From a virus: a stretch of DNA of 64,000 bases. Shown here in pieces: positions 1 through 7,369 of the stretch (its first letter is position 1; each line of letters starts with the position of its first letter). The stretch is from positions 1 through 64,000 of the IMG/VR virus record IMGVR_UViG_3300021478_000016. One strand, written 5' to 3'. The notes under the pieces are model-generated. The model made no database searches. It saw nothing but the letters and a program-made list of their open reading frames with translations, and was not told the DNA's origin. Both the position numbers and the translations under genes were made by a program.

Positions 1-5
1 AGAAG

Positions 6-284
6 ATGTACATGGAGCTGAAGAGGAGCGACGAGCTTCCCTTCCATCGGCTCTACGAGTTCTACATCGAGGAGCACGGGCAGGAGGAGGACAAGACCTT
101 CCTAAAGGTCATGCACAAGGTCAGAGACGTGCGCCTGGTGCTGGACTTCGTCGAGTGGGCCGACAAGCACCACAAGCCGCAGATGCTGATGTGCGCTCAG
201 CGCTTCGGAGAGTGGAAGCCGGAGATGTTCTTCGTCACCGACTTCTTCGCAGATCTGGAGAAGCATGGCCACTTCACAGGATAA
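6..284 (+). CDS. Hypothetical protein, 92 aa
   Basis: Small acidic and aromatic-rich soluble protein with no recognised motif. Charged helical stretches alternate with aromatic residues near the C-terminus (PEMFFVTDFFADLEKHG). The ATG sits 5 nt from the window edge, so a longer N-terminus cannot be excluded, although an AGAAG stretch just upstream could serve as a ribosome site. The next gene starts inside its last 20 nt, which fits the tight packing of this early-type block. Function unknown. Confidence 0.6.
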   Translation: MYMELKRSDELPFHRLYEFYIEEHGQEEDKTFLKVMHKVRDVRLVLDFVEWADKHHKPQMLMCAQRFGEWKPEMFFVTDFFADLEKHGHFTG

Positions 285-630
285 GCTCTACGGCGCCAAG
301 TGGGAGGCGGCACGTCGACAAGACCACGATCGACATGCCCTTCGGATACTCAAGTGGAAGTGCCGAACCAAGCCCATGGATCTCTACGAGATTGGCGCGC
401 GCGCAGGCGTGAACGGCATGAACATGCCTGGTGTGATGCGTCGTCTCAGCTATCGAGGCCTCGCGAAGTACATCAAGGCTAAGAAGTGCCCTACGTGCGG
501 GCACGAGATCACCAAGACCGCGGGGTGGCTCTACACAGGCCCGAAGGAGAAGAAGGATGGCAAGCTCTCTGTATCACGCCGTAGCTCGAGTCCAGGTCTG
601 TCTGGAGGTCGACGTAGGCCCATATGGTAA
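265..630 (+). CDS. Putative winged-helix/zinc-ribbon DNA-binding protein
   Basis: A 121-residue basic protein. Residues about 35-75 read like a winged-helix segment (YEIGARAGVNGMNMPGVMRR). A CPTCGHE knuckle follows near residue 77, which could bind zinc although no second Cys pair is visible. It overlaps the upstream gene by 20 nt and the downstream gene by 74 nt. The last 25 residues are serine/arginine-rich and look like readthrough of the next gene in another frame, so the tail may carry no function. DNA binding is inferred. Confidence 0.5.
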   Translation: MATSQDKLYGAKWEAARRQDHDRHALRILKWKCRTKPMDLYEIGARAGVNGMNMPGVMRRLSYRGLAKYIKAKKCPTCGHEITKTAGWLYTGPKEKKDGKLSVSRRSSSPGLSGGRRRPIW

Positions 631-772
631 CGACTGGAAGCTCGAGGACATCTACGCAGATGCCGAGAGGAACGCCAGGGAGAAGATCGAGGGCGGCCAT
701 CTGAAGGCCCACGAAGGTAAGATCGTGGCCATCAACAAGATCCTCAACGTCATCGTGAAGAAAGAACTATGA
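557..772 (+). CDS. Hypothetical protein, 71 aa
   Basis: Small protein with a hydrophobic start (YHAVARVQVCLEVDV) followed by a charged helix (LEDIYADAERNAREKIEGG). The ATG has a purine-rich GGAGAAGAAGG site upstream. The stop overlaps the next start in an ATGA arrangement, which supports translation of both. No family recognised. Confidence 0.6.
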   Translation: MASSLYHAVARVQVCLEVDVGPYGNDWKLEDIYADAERNAREKIEGGHLKAHEGKIVAINKILNVIVKKEL

Positions 773-1059
773 ACCAGCGAGACGAGGACATCGCTCTCCT
801 CGAGAAGGTCCTCCATCCTGGACATGCTCCAGAGCTCAACCCGTGGGAGAAGAAGGCCTACCCGGAGATGCTCGGCACGCTGAAGCTCGGGGACCAGCAT
901 CAGCTCACCGAGAAGCAGAGACACTTCGTCCAGGAGACCTGGGAACGCGTCAAGCCTATCGATGCGAGCGCAGTGCCTCGAGGTCGGGAGGTGAAGACGC
1001 CTGCGGTTCTTCAAGATCCTAAGGCGGCTCTTAGCCGCAAGCCTCCCAGGAAGGCGTAA
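769..1059 (+). CDS. Hypothetical protein, 96 aa
   Basis: Charged soluble protein that starts at the ATGA overlap with the preceding gene and ends 5 nt before the next. Its C-terminus is basic and proline-rich (ALSRKPPRKA), as in small phage nucleic-acid-associated proteins, but no fold is recognisable. Confidence 0.55.
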   Translation: MNQRDEDIALLEKVLHPGHAPELNPWEKKAYPEMLGTLKLGDQHQLTEKQRHFVQETWERVKPIDASAVPRGREVKTPAVLQDPKAALSRKPPRKA

Positions 1060-1064
1060 GTCAC

Positions 1065-1682
1065 ATGACGGAGGAGACAGAGAAACCGAAGTTCATCCAC
1101 GACTGTGATGCTTGCACCTTCCTTGGTCACTACAACAACCATGACCTCTACGCCTGCGCGCGAAAGGGTGCGATCGATACAGTCATCGCACGGTACGGGG
1201 ATGACGGTCCTGCTTACGCGAGCGGCTTGATCTTCGCTCTCCGAGGCCTCATCCCCGAGCTCGTGGAAGCCTTTCTGCGAGCCAGGAAGAAGGGCCTCGT
1301 TGCTGGCGAAGATGCCGTGGGGGCAAAGGACCAAGAGCTCCATCTCTTCATCGACAAGGTGCGTGGGTCGATGATGTTCGTGGGCAAGCCGAGGCCACCA
1401 CTACCGGCGTACAGAGAGGCCATGGAGCTCGTGGAGAAGGAGATCACGAGAGACGTTCAGACACTGGTTGGTCAGCTCATAACTGCCACGTCCATTGTGA
1501 TGACAGTGACCATGGCAAAGAAAGCCATCCAGAACGCGAAGTATGTGACTGGTCTCGAGATCCAATTCCACCACCATGAGTTGAGCCCTGGGGAGTTCGA
1601 CGACCTCGGGTTCTCTACAGGCACCGAGACGGCGTACGAGTGGCTCTTGCGGCAACAGAGAGCTAGGGAGGGAAGAACGTGA
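1065..1682 (+). CDS. Hypothetical phage protein with N-terminal Cys motif, 205 aa
   Basis: The N-terminus holds HDCDACTFLGHYNNHDLYAC, a C-x2-C plus distal C arrangement seen in conserved phage hypothetical proteins, followed by TVIARYGDDGPAYASG. The first third probably forms a small metal- or disulfide-stabilised domain. The C-terminal half (ITRDVQTLVGQLITATSIV) is helical and may be a separate module. The stop overlaps the GTG start of the next gene. Role unknown. Confidence 0.65.
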   Translation: MTEETEKPKFIHDCDACTFLGHYNNHDLYACARKGAIDTVIARYGDDGPAYASGLIFALRGLIPELVEAFLRARKKGLVAGEDAVGAKDQELHLFIDKVRGSMMFVGKPRPPLPAYREAMELVEKEITRDVQTLVGQLITATSIVMTVTMAKKAIQNAKYVTGLEIQFHHHELSPGEFDDLGFSTGTETAYEWLLRQQRAREGRT

Positions 1683-1882
1683 TCAAGGCACTCGATGCAG
1701 GCCATCGTGAGAGACAGGCGCTACTCGTCTGGTGGAAGAAGAATGTGATCGACAACATAGCGATGCCCTTCTGGAAGCAGCTCGAGATGACCGAGTATGA
1801 CCATGGCGGAGACAGCTTCGTCCTTCCGCAGGGTGGGAGCATCTCCGTGACCGATTGCATCCGGTTGGAAGCTGAGATCTAG
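1679..1882 (+). CDS. Hypothetical protein, 67 aa (GTG start)
   Basis: Begins with GTG inside the stop region of the upstream gene (GTGA overlap, translational coupling). The product is rich in Trp and charged residues (LLVWWKKNVIDNIAMPFWKQ) and may be amphipathic. It is the last gene before an 81-nt intergenic region that carries a promoter-like sequence. Confidence 0.5.
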   Translation: MIKALDAGHRERQALLVWWKKNVIDNIAMPFWKQLEMTEYDHGGDSFVLPQGGSISVTDCIRLEAEI

Positions 1883-1900
1883 GACGAATCACTTTTCCTC

Positions 1901-1928
1901 TTGACGTAGGTCTTAGAAGGCGTATCAA
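1901..1928 (+). promoter_or_regulatory. Candidate sigma70-like promoter upstream of the histone-like gene
   Basis: TTGACG at 1901-1906 and TATCAA at 1923-1928 with a 16-nt spacer, in the only non-coding gap of the first 2.3 kb and 35 nt before the histone-like gene. It matches the consensus at 5/6 and 4/6 positions. Phage promoters can differ from this type, so it is a moderate call. Confidence 0.45.
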
Positions 1929-1963
1929 GTAGAGATCGCACTACGAAAGGATCGAACAACGTC

Positions 1964-2344
1964 ATGGCAAGCATGAAGGTTTCCGGCGAGCACGAGAAGT
2001 TCATCAGGGCGTATGCCAAGCGGCACGACGTGAGCGCCGAAGAGGGTCTCGCGAAGATCCTGAACATCGCACAGAGCCGGCTCAAGGCTCTGGACAACTA
2101 CGCGAAGCAGTCCGGCGGTTCCAAGAAGAGCGCGAAGCGCGCCGCCAAGAAGACGGCCAAGAAGGTCGCGAAGGCCAAGGCCGCCCCGAAGAAGGTCGCG
2201 AAGAAGGCGTCGGCCAAGTCCAAGACGCGCAAGGCGTCGGCCGCGAAGAAGAGCGCCAGTGGGACTCCGAAGGGCTTCAAGCCCAACAGTGCCCCGGCGC
2301 CCGCGGCACAGGCCGAGGCTGCACCGGCTCCCGCTGCCAACTGA
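1964..2344 (+). CDS. Histone-H1-like Lys/Ala-rich nucleoid protein
   Basis: A 126-residue protein in two parts. Residues 1-45 form a helical N-terminus (ISAEEG-like region, LAKILNIAQSRLKALDNYAK). Residues about 50-100 are a run of AKK/KKA repeats (SAKRAAKKTAKKVAKAKAA), followed by a Pro/Ala tail. This composition matches bacterial and eukaryotic H1-tail-like proteins that bind DNA by charge. It stands alone as a monocistronic unit between a candidate promoter and a strong terminator, which suggests separate, probably high, expression. Possible roles are condensing phage DNA or acting on the host nucleoid. Composition can mimic homology, so only DNA binding is inferred. Confidence 0.7.
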   Translation: MASMKVSGEHEKFIRAYAKRHDVSAEEGLAKILNIAQSRLKALDNYAKQSGGSKKSAKRAAKKTAKKVAKAKAAPKKVAKKASAKSKTRKASAAKKSASGTPKGFKPNSAPAPAAQAEAAPAPAAN

Positions 2345-2366
2345 CCGAGCCCGTTCTTCGGGCAAC

Positions 2367-2406
2367 AGAAGCCCAGGTCGTCTACGGCGGCCTGGGCTTC
2401 TGCCTT
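2367..2406 (+). terminator. Rho-independent terminator after the histone-like gene
   Basis: Perfect 11-bp stem AGAAGCCCAGG (2367-2377) with CCTGGGCTTCT (2391-2401), 13-nt loop, then GCCTTT. A smaller hairpin, GCCCG-TTCTT-CGGGC, lies just upstream at 2349-2363. Confidence 0.75.
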
Positions 2407-2415
2407 TGGAGGATC

Positions 2416-2607
2416 ATGGCTTTCTATCGAACCACTCACGGCCAGGTCGTAGCTGGCTTCGAGGTGAACGAGGACGGTTTCGTCACTGACGGGACGCGCT
2501 CGACACGGTGGCTTGTCGGCAGGACGCTTTCGTGGGTCTTGCAGTGGGGTTCTTATCAGCGGTGGAAGATCGCCCGAGTCCAGTACCCCATCAGGGAGAA
2601 GACATGA
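2416..2607 (+). CDS. Hypothetical protein, 63 aa
   Basis: A small protein preceded by a good TGGAGGATC ribosome site. It has a beta-rich start (YRTTHGQVVAGFEVNEDGF) and a Trp-rich, basic C-terminus. The stop overlaps the next start as ATGA. No family recognised. Confidence 0.6.
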   Translation: MAFYRTTHGQVVAGFEVNEDGFVTDGTRSTRWLVGRTLSWVLQWGSYQRWKIARVQYPIREKT

Positions 2608-2789
2608 AGAGCGAGCATGCGGTGAGTCGGTTCGGTGCGTTCTGCTTGTGGGCGTCCCTGAACCACGGCATCAGCTTCGACAAGCGACGCATGATGCATG
2701 CCAGGCGAGGAGCCAAGCATCGACTTTCGCGAGCTCGTCGCCGTCTCGACAAAGAGGTCATTCGAGAAGAGAGGGATGGGCAGACCTAA
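2604..2789 (+). CDS. Hypothetical basic protein, 61 aa
   Basis: The start is set to the ATG at 2604 because it overlaps the upstream stop (ATGA); an in-frame ATG at 2508 would lie wholly inside the previous gene. The product is short and strongly basic in its second half (MHARRGAKHRLSRARRR), which suggests nucleic-acid binding. Nothing else is recognisable. Confidence 0.45.
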   Translation: MKSEHAVSRFGAFCLWASLNHGISFDKRRMMHARRGAKHRLSRARRRLDKEVIREERDGQT

Positions 2790-2833
2790 GCGAGTTCAGC
2801 TATCTTGGCCTGCCCGCCAACTACAAGGATCAC

Positions 2834-3931
2834 ATGCACTACCATCATCCGGACAAACACAAGGCATACGCCGTCATCTTCTACCGCGACTTCAAGGAGT
2901 ACGGTGAAGGTGGTGGCTACGACGAGTACGACGAGAACACTGGCGGCGGGTATCGCTGCCACCGTGGTCTGGGCGTGAACGCGCTTCAGACTGCGAAGGT
3001 GCTTCGCAAGAACGGCATTCGCTGCGACGTCGTGCCGGTCTCCGGCTTCGATGACGTCGCGAGCAAGCTCGAGGAGCTCAAGCCCACGCACGCCCTCTTC
3101 CAGGCGCTCTGGCTCGACGCGAACCAGATGTCGGAGCTCACCTCCGACTATCCGAGCGTGCACTTCGTGGTGCGCTGCCACAGCCAGATCGGCTTCCTCC
3201 AGGTGGAGCCGATGGCCATCAAGAACCTTCGAGATCTGCTCTTCCTTCAAGAGCTCGTGCTCAATCTCTCGGTGTCTTCGAACACGACGCGGCTCCAGTC
3301 GTTCCTCCAGGACACGTACAAGAGCAAGGTGCTCTACCTGCCGAACCTCTACGATCTCGAGCGCGTGAAGCGCAAGCGCGACACGACGTTCGACCATCGC
3401 ACTCTGCGCATCGGCAGCTTCGGCGCCCATCGGCTCCTGAAGAACCACACGACCGCGGCGGCTGCGGCAATGATGATCGCCCAGCGGCATGGCAGCGATC
3501 TCGAGTTCTACGTGAACTCGGGGCGTGACGAGGACGTCAAGAAGAACTCCATCCTCCTCTCCTTGCGGAACATGCTCGCGCGTGTCCCCTGGGCGAAGCT
3601 CGTGGAGGTCCCCTGGGAAGAATGGAGCCAGTTCCGCCAGACCATCGCGTACATGGACCTGAACATGCAGGTCTCCTTCACCGAGACCTTCAACATCGTC
3701 ACTGCCGACGCCGTCGCCGAGGGTGTGGCGAGCGTCGTCTCGGACGCCATCGAGTGGGCTCCCAGGAGCTGGATGGCGGATGTTGATGACGCCGAACACA
3801 TCGCCCGTGTGGGTGCCGGTCTTCTCTGGGACATTCAGTCTGCCGGAGAAGGCCTCACGGCACTCGAGAAGTACTGCAAGGATGGTGTGGCCACCTGGCT
3901 TCACTATCTGGATTCGAACCCCACGCTCTGA
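2834..3931 (+). CDS. Putative glycosyltransferase, GT-B type
   Basis: A 365-residue protein. The open frame extends upstream to 2513, but ATG 2834 has an AAGGA site at proper spacing and upstream residues look like noise. Features of a GT-B glycosyltransferase are visible: an N-terminal Rossmann-like half (GLGVNALQTAKVLRKNGI), a linker, and a C-terminal half with LRIGSFGAHRLLKNH, YVNSGRDED and a late acidic/Ser region (FNIVTADAVAEGVASVVSD) in the usual place for nucleotide-sugar contacts. It could glycosylate phage DNA, virion proteins or host surface. It is flanked by tiny unrelated genes, so context does not decide. The fold is inferred from motif layout, not alignment. Confidence 0.65.
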   Translation: MHYHHPDKHKAYAVIFYRDFKEYGEGGGYDEYDENTGGGYRCHRGLGVNALQTAKVLRKNGIRCDVVPVSGFDDVASKLEELKPTHALFQALWLDANQMSELTSDYPSVHFVVRCHSQIGFLQVEPMAIKNLRDLLFLQELVLNLSVSSNTTRLQSFLQDTYKSKVLYLPNLYDLERVKRKRDTTFDHRTLRIGSFGAHRLLKNHTTAAAAAMMIAQRHGSDLEFYVNSGRDEDVKKNSILLSLRNMLARVPWAKLVEVPWEEWSQFRQTIAYMDLNMQVSFTETFNIVTADAVAEGVASVVSDAIEWAPRSWMADVDDAEHIARVGAGLLWDIQSAGEGLTALEKYCKDGVATWLHYLDSNPTL

Positions 3932-3944
3932 AGGAGGGTCGGCA

Positions 3945-4121
3945 ATGCCGACGGAAAAGATCGAGGCGGCTGTCTCCCGAACGATGGGGGTCATCGAGAA
4001 GGAGATGGACCCCTCGAAGATGACCCAGCAAGAGGGTCGCGACTATCTCGATGCTCTGTTCGACAGACTCGAGCCCACCTACGGGGCCATCTGCACGGAT
4101 CTGGACGGAGACGAGTCGTAG
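3945..4121 (+). CDS. Hypothetical acidic protein, 58 aa
   Basis: Starts at ATG 3945 behind a strong AAGGAGGGT site and ends 5 nt before the stem of a perfect terminator. The product is acidic and helical (TQQEGRDYLDALFDRLEPTY). It is probably cotranscribed with the glycosyltransferase-like gene 13 nt upstream. Function unknown. Confidence 0.6.
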   Translation: MPTEKIEAAVSRTMGVIEKEMDPSKMTQQEGRDYLDALFDRLEPTYGAICTDLDGDES

Positions 4122-4123
4122 AG

Positions 4124-4160
4124 AAGAAGGCCTGCTGGAAACAGCAGGCCTTTCTTCTTT
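4124..4160 (+). terminator. Rho-independent terminator
   Basis: AAGGCCTGCTG (4127-4137), GAAA loop, CAGCAGGCCTT (4142-4152), then TCTTCTTTT. The stem is 11 bp and perfect with a stable tetraloop. It ends the glycosyltransferase transcription unit. Confidence 0.9.
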
Positions 4161-4190
4161 TAGGTATAAGATCACTGGGAGGCTATTCAC

Positions 4191-4385
4191 ATGAACCCAA
4201 GAATTCCTAGATCTGGCCGATTCGACATCCACCGGTCTTCTGATGAGTGGGACAAGCTCGTCGACAAGGTGAAGAGGATGATGGAGGAGGAGCACATCTC
4301 GAAGAGCGAGGCGGCGAGAAGGTTCGGGGTGGGCCTGACTGCTCTCAACAGCCACATCAAGAAGCGGGAGCAGAAGGCGGCGTAG
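4191..4385 (+). CDS. Small helix-turn-helix DNA-binding protein
   Basis: A 64-residue protein whose residues about 38-58 (ISKSEAARRFGVGLTALNSH) form a clear helix-turn-helix of the Trp-repressor/transposase-like type: helix 2 SEAARRFGV, turn, recognition helix TALNSHIKKR. A basic, aromatic N-terminal arm precedes it. A GGGAGG site lies 9 nt upstream. It is the first gene after a terminator and opens the next block of small genes, so it is a plausible regulator of that block. A TATAAG box at 4165-4170 lacks a clear -35 partner. Confidence 0.7.
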   Translation: MNPRIPRSGRFDIHRSSDEWDKLVDKVKRMMEEEHISKSEAARRFGVGLTALNSHIKKREQKAA

Positions 4386-4420
4386 AGCAAACGGATGCTG
4401 GGTCTCGGTACAAGAACTGC

Positions 4421-4837
4421 GTGAACAACCCAACGCTACGACTTCCTGGGAGCGATCCCAGTGTACTGTTGGCGGGGTACGCGGCGCTGGTCCGAGCCCA
4501 GCACCCAGAGTCGAGCCACCGACAAGTTTACCTACGCCTCTGCACCTGGTGTGGCGCATGGACGATGCATAATTACAGCAACGATCTCAACAGACCAGCC
4601 TGTGTAGAGATCATGAAGACCATCAATGAGTGGGAGCAGTACATATGCAATGAGTGCCAGCCAGTTGCACAGACCTTTCCTACGTTGCTGCCCATCATCC
4701 GGAAGATCATCAACTTCCACAAAGCACTCATCATGCACGAGATGCATCTCCTCAAGAAGGAGCTCGAGATGAAGCTGGAGCTCGAGGAGGGGATCCGCAA
4801 CGCTGCGAGGGAGGCGCTGGATGTCCCTAAGCCTTGA
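4421..4837 (+). CDS. Hypothetical Cys-rich protein, possible zinc binding (GTG start)
   Basis: The open frame extends back to 4247 inside the HTH gene. GTG 4421 is the first usable start after that gene, so the N-terminus is uncertain. The product (138 aa) has LCTWCGAWT and, 36 residues later, YICNECQ with an extra Cys between, which would form a four-Cys zinc site. A charged coiled-coil tail follows (HLLKKELEMKLELEEG). No family recognised. Confidence 0.5.
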   Translation: MNNPTLRLPGSDPSVLLAGYAALVRAQHPESSHRQVYLRLCTWCGAWTMHNYSNDLNRPACVEIMKTINEWEQYICNECQPVAQTFPTLLPIIRKIINFHKALIMHEMHLLKKELEMKLELEEGIRNAAREALDVPKP

Positions 4838-5024
4838 GACCAAAGGGGTCTACCGCAAACGTTGCAGCATGAGCTACCACGGCAAGACGCAGCACGGGGA
4901 CCACTGGCGGTACTTCGTTCAGCTCAGGCCACTGAAGGGCGCTCACATTCATCCGTTTCAGATCGGTAAGGACCTCTTCGAGTGGTTCCTTACCCATGGC
5001 GCAGACCAACTACCTGACAGGTGA
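4821..5024 (+). CDS. Hypothetical protein, 67 aa
   Basis: Overlaps the upstream gene by 17 nt; ATG 4821 has GGGAGG upstream at good spacing. A second in-frame ATG at 4869 is possible. The product is His- and aromatic-rich (MSYHGKTQHGDHWRYFVQ). Unrecognised. Confidence 0.5.
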   Translation: MSLSLETKGVYRKRCSMSYHGKTQHGDHWRYFVQLRPLKGAHIHPFQIGKDLFEWFLTHGADQLPDR

Positions 5025-5027
5025 CGC

Positions 5028-5219
5028 ATGGAACAGACCCAGACCCGCAAGAACGAGATCGAGAACCCGAATCAGATCACCGCTCGCAAGAGCCTTCTGC
5101 GCGGTCGCATCAAGGAGCTCGAGGCACAGGTGCGCTTCGCGAAGATCGAGCTGGCGGCTGCCGACCTGGTGAGCGCTGCGATGAACCTTCTCAAGGTCGC
5201 CGAGCCGGAGAAGGGCTGA
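5028..5219 (+). CDS. Hypothetical coiled-coil protein, 63 aa
   Basis: Nearly all helical, with heptad-like spacing through residues 20-55 (LLRGRIKELEAQVRFAKIEL). It is probably a small oligomerising protein. The stop shares TGATG with the next start. Confidence 0.55.
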   Translation: MEQTQTRKNEIENPNQITARKSLLRGRIKELEAQVRFAKIELAAADLVSAAMNLLKVAEPEKG

Positions 5220-5419
5220 TGCTCTACGCAGTGGTGTACCAGAGCAATCCCAGCAAGATCATCAAGGAGATGGGCGCCCCCTTCGAAGGGGAGACGTTGG
5301 AGGAGGCCGAAGAGGAGGTCAACCACACCTACGGCACGGCCTTCCTTCTTGGGATGGGCAAGCTCGTTCCTTTGACCCCCGAACTGGAAGCTCAGTACAA
5401 GGAGTTGGAGGGCACATGA
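5219..5419 (+). CDS. Hypothetical protein, 66 aa
   Basis: ATG 5219 overlaps the upstream stop; the longer in-frame ATG at 5021 lies inside the previous gene and is rejected. The product has a beta-alpha pattern (MLYAVVYQSNPSKIIKEMG, then an acidic helix EEAEEEVNHTYG). The stop overlaps the next start. Function unknown. Confidence 0.55.
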   Translation: MLYAVVYQSNPSKIIKEMGAPFEGETLEEAEEEVNHTYGTAFLLGMGKLVPLTPELEAQYKELEGT

Positions 5420-5622
5420 GCAAGAAGAAGGCAGAGAGCAAGCGGTTCAAGATCACGCAGGGCGATAAGGTCTACTCCACCTACGCCTCAACCTCCGGTC
5501 GCGCAGCAGGCATCTTCATGAACAGCCCGCACTGTTCAGTCCCGACCAGCTTCAAGATCAAGCAGGACGACGAGGAGTGGAAGACCACTCTTCAAGACGG
5601 GCGTATCGCCCCGGGGAAGTAA
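5416..5622 (+). CDS. Hypothetical protein, 68 aa
   Basis: Lys-rich start (MSKKKAESKRFKI) then short beta-like segments. It is coupled to its upstream neighbour by an ATGA overlap and ends 1 nt before the next start. Unrecognised. Confidence 0.55.
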   Translation: MSKKKAESKRFKITQGDKVYSTYASTSGRAAGIFMNSPHCSVPTSFKIKQDDEEWKTTLQDGRIAPGK

Positions 5623-5623
5623 G

Positions 5624-5854
5624 ATGTCGGTCGACGTCAAAGAGAACCGCTCATGGAGCGTGAAGCTCACCCTACCGGGTGCGTACCTCGAGGTGAGCTC
5701 CGTGAACGGAGAAGGCAAGATCGTTCATCTCTCTGTCTACATCCAAGACAAGGGAGTCTTCGATCTCGGCAACGTCCTGCCGGACGAGCTCAGTACGTGG
5801 TTCAATCACATCTACGGCAAGATGAAGGAAGAAGGGTGGAGTCCGAAGCGATGA
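5624..5854 (+). CDS. Hypothetical protein, 76 aa
   Basis: Beta-strand-rich small protein (WSVKLTLPGAYLEVSSVNG, LSVYIQDKGVFDLG) that ends with a helix. It belongs to the chain of overlapping small genes and overlaps the next start by 4 nt. No recognised family. Confidence 0.55.
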   Translation: MSVDVKENRSWSVKLTLPGAYLEVSSVNGEGKIVHLSVYIQDKGVFDLGNVLPDELSTWFNHIYGKMKEEGWSPKR

Positions 5855-6072
5855 CCACTGCAACATTCAGGGTGTTCGGAAGACTCGGCATGGCGGGGGC
5901 TGATGGAGAGGGTACTCTCTCCATCAATCGCGAGACCGGGCAGGTGATCGTGCGGCGCAAGAGGAGTCACACGGTCTACGAGACCACGCTCAACAGACTC
6001 GCCGACTACATCTGCGTCAACGGTCTGCCGACCAAGCCAGGAAGAGAAGAAGATGGACAATCAGAAGGTTGA
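5851..6072 (+). CDS. Hypothetical protein, 73 aa
   Basis: Start set at ATG 5851 (ATGA overlap); the open frame extends upstream inside the previous gene. Two beta-hairpin-like stretches (ATFRVFGRLG, GTLSINRETGQVIVRRKR) resemble the preceding gene in style but not clearly in sequence. It overlaps the next gene by 20 nt. Confidence 0.55.
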   Translation: MTTATFRVFGRLGMAGADGEGTLSINRETGQVIVRRKRSHTVYETTLNRLADYICVNGLPTKPGREEDGQSEG

Positions 6073-6349
6073 CGAGATCCTCACCAAGTACTTCGACCAG
6101 GTGAAGGCTCTGGGCTATCAGCCCAAGCGCCACCCTCCCGAAGAGAAGCTGGCGATACGCGGCAGCCAGCAGGCTCTCGAGCACGTCCTGTGGATGTGCC
6201 ATGAGGTCCGGTCCTGGCCTGCCGAGCGGCTCGAGAAGAAGTTCCGCTGGCTCGGCTTCGTCCAGGGCGTGCTCTGGAGGGAGGGCATCCAGAGCGTCGA
6301 GGAAGCAAAGCGCGATAATATGCCCGAAGGAGAGGAGTACAAACCATGA
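6053..6349 (+). CDS. Hypothetical protein, 98 aa
   Basis: Predicted all-helical protein (ALEHVLWMCHEVRSWPAERL, then KKFRWLGFVQGVLWREG). The second helix pair resembles the small helical proteins common in phage early regions. It overlaps the upstream gene by 20 nt and the downstream one by 4 nt. Function unknown. Confidence 0.55.
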   Translation: MDNQKVDEILTKYFDQVKALGYQPKRHPPEEKLAIRGSQQALEHVLWMCHEVRSWPAERLEKKFRWLGFVQGVLWREGIQSVEEAKRDNMPEGEEYKP

Positions 6350-6552
6350 AGGCGACCGGCAAGAAGATCGACGTGGGCGGTGTGAAGGTTCCCGAGTACG
6401 CACTCGATCCCGGGGAACCCGCCGAGCAGGCGGCGGAGAAGCTGGGCCTTTACCTCGATGGCCCGTGGCACACCGAGAACGTCGGTGCTGTGCTCGTGGA
6501 TACCGACGGCTCCCAGTACAAGGCGCGCAAGAAGGTGGAGAAGAAGACGTGA
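6346..6552 (+). CDS. Hypothetical protein, 68 aa
   Basis: Small mixed-charge protein (EYALDPGEPAEQAAEKLGLY, basic C-terminus). It starts in an ATGA overlap and ends in a GTGA overlap with the next gene, so all three are probably translationally coupled. Unrecognised. Confidence 0.5.
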   Translation: MKATGKKIDVGGVKVPEYALDPGEPAEQAAEKLGLYLDGPWHTENVGAVLVDTDGSQYKARKKVEKKT

Positions 6553-6887
6553 TCGACTTCGAAGTCGTAGCGAAGAAGATGTACGTCCGGGCACACGATG
6601 TCGAGTACGAGAGGACCGGGGTGCGCAAGACGTACACCACCTGGGAGGGTCTGTCGCCAGACAGGAAGCAGGTGTACTTGGCGATGGCGATAGTCGCCAT
6701 GCAGAACACGCCAGCACCGATCTTCGTCGATGCTCGCATCACCTTCCCACTCCGGGGTGGTGAGGCCGTCCACATGCATCTCTACCTCGACACGACGCAA
6801 GACAGCGTCGAAGAGGGGTGCAACAAGCTGAAGAAGTACCTTCTCGAAGAAGCAGATCGAATCAAGGCACTGGAGTCGATCAGATGA
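6549..6887 (+). CDS. Hypothetical protein, 112 aa (GTG start)
   Basis: GTG 6549 overlaps the upstream stop; upstream ATG codons in this frame lie inside other genes. The product has a beta-rich first half with a Tyr-rich run (KMYVRAHDVEYERTG), a helical centre (DRKQVYLAMAIVAMQ) and a second beta segment. The stop overlaps the start of the deoxyribosyltransferase-like gene. Unrecognised. Confidence 0.5.
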   Translation: MIDFEVVAKKMYVRAHDVEYERTGVRKTYTTWEGLSPDRKQVYLAMAIVAMQNTPAPIFVDARITFPLRGGEAVHMHLYLDTTQDSVEEGCNKLKKYLLEEADRIKALESIR

Positions 6888-7369
6888 AGATCTACGTCGC
6901 AACGTCTTGGCGCAACGAGTTCCAGCCCGAAGTCGTGGAGACGCTCCGCAAGGAGGGGTTCGAAGTCTACGACTTCCGTCATCCCGAGCCCGGAGACGAC
7001 GGCTTCCACTGGTCGGAGATCGACGAGGAGTGGCGTAGCTGGACCCCGGACCAGTACATCACGCACCTCAATCATCCGCTCGCCGAGAAGGGCTTCTCCC
7101 ACGACTGGAACGGACTCGTCACCAGTGACGCCGGCGTCCTGGTTCTTCCTTGCAACCGCAGCTCTCACCTCGAGGCGGGGTACTTCGTCGGTGCCAAGAA
7201 GCCGCTCATCTTCTACATCCCCAAGAGCCTCGGCATGAAGGTCGAAGGGCAAGGGGGTGGGCAAGACTTCACCCCCGAGTTGATGTACAAAGTGACGAAA
7301 CACATCTACACGGACCTGCGTCCTGTGATCACAACCCTCAAGGGTTACCGCTCGGAGAAGAACTCATGA
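6884..7369 (+). CDS. Nucleoside 2-deoxyribosyltransferase-like protein
   Basis: A 161-residue protein with the layout of the nucleoside 2-deoxyribosyltransferase superfamily: N-terminal strand and ligand loop KIYVATSWRNEFQ, a helix, then GFEVYDFRHP, and a later segment TSDAGVLVLPCNRSSHLEAG followed by GAKKPLIFY, where the Glu of HLEAG sits at the usual catalytic-nucleophile position. Family members cleave or exchange the N-glycosidic bond of deoxynucleosides or act on modified nucleotides. In a phage the role would be nucleotide salvage, modified-base metabolism or altering signalling nucleotides. The gene is the last enzyme-like gene of the small-gene block and overlaps the next gene. Confidence 0.7.
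   Translation: MKIYVATSWRNEFQPEVVETLRKEGFEVYDFRHPEPGDDGFHWSEIDEEWRSWTPDQYITHLNHPLAEKGFSHDWNGLVTSDAGVLVLPCNRSSHLEAGYFVGAKKPLIFYIPKSLGMKVEGQGGGQDFTPELMYKVTKHIYTDLRPVITTLKGYRSEKNS

Noticed and set aside
2513-2833. N-terminal extension of the glycosyltransferase-like ORF
   Set aside because: It overlaps two small genes, has low-quality Ser/Arg-rich sequence, and ATG 2834 has its own ribosome site.
2786-3994. A 402-codon minus-strand frame opposite the glycosyltransferase-like gene
   Set aside because: Shadow frame with V/E/R/H-biased composition; the plus-strand frame has a ribosome site and recognisable motifs.
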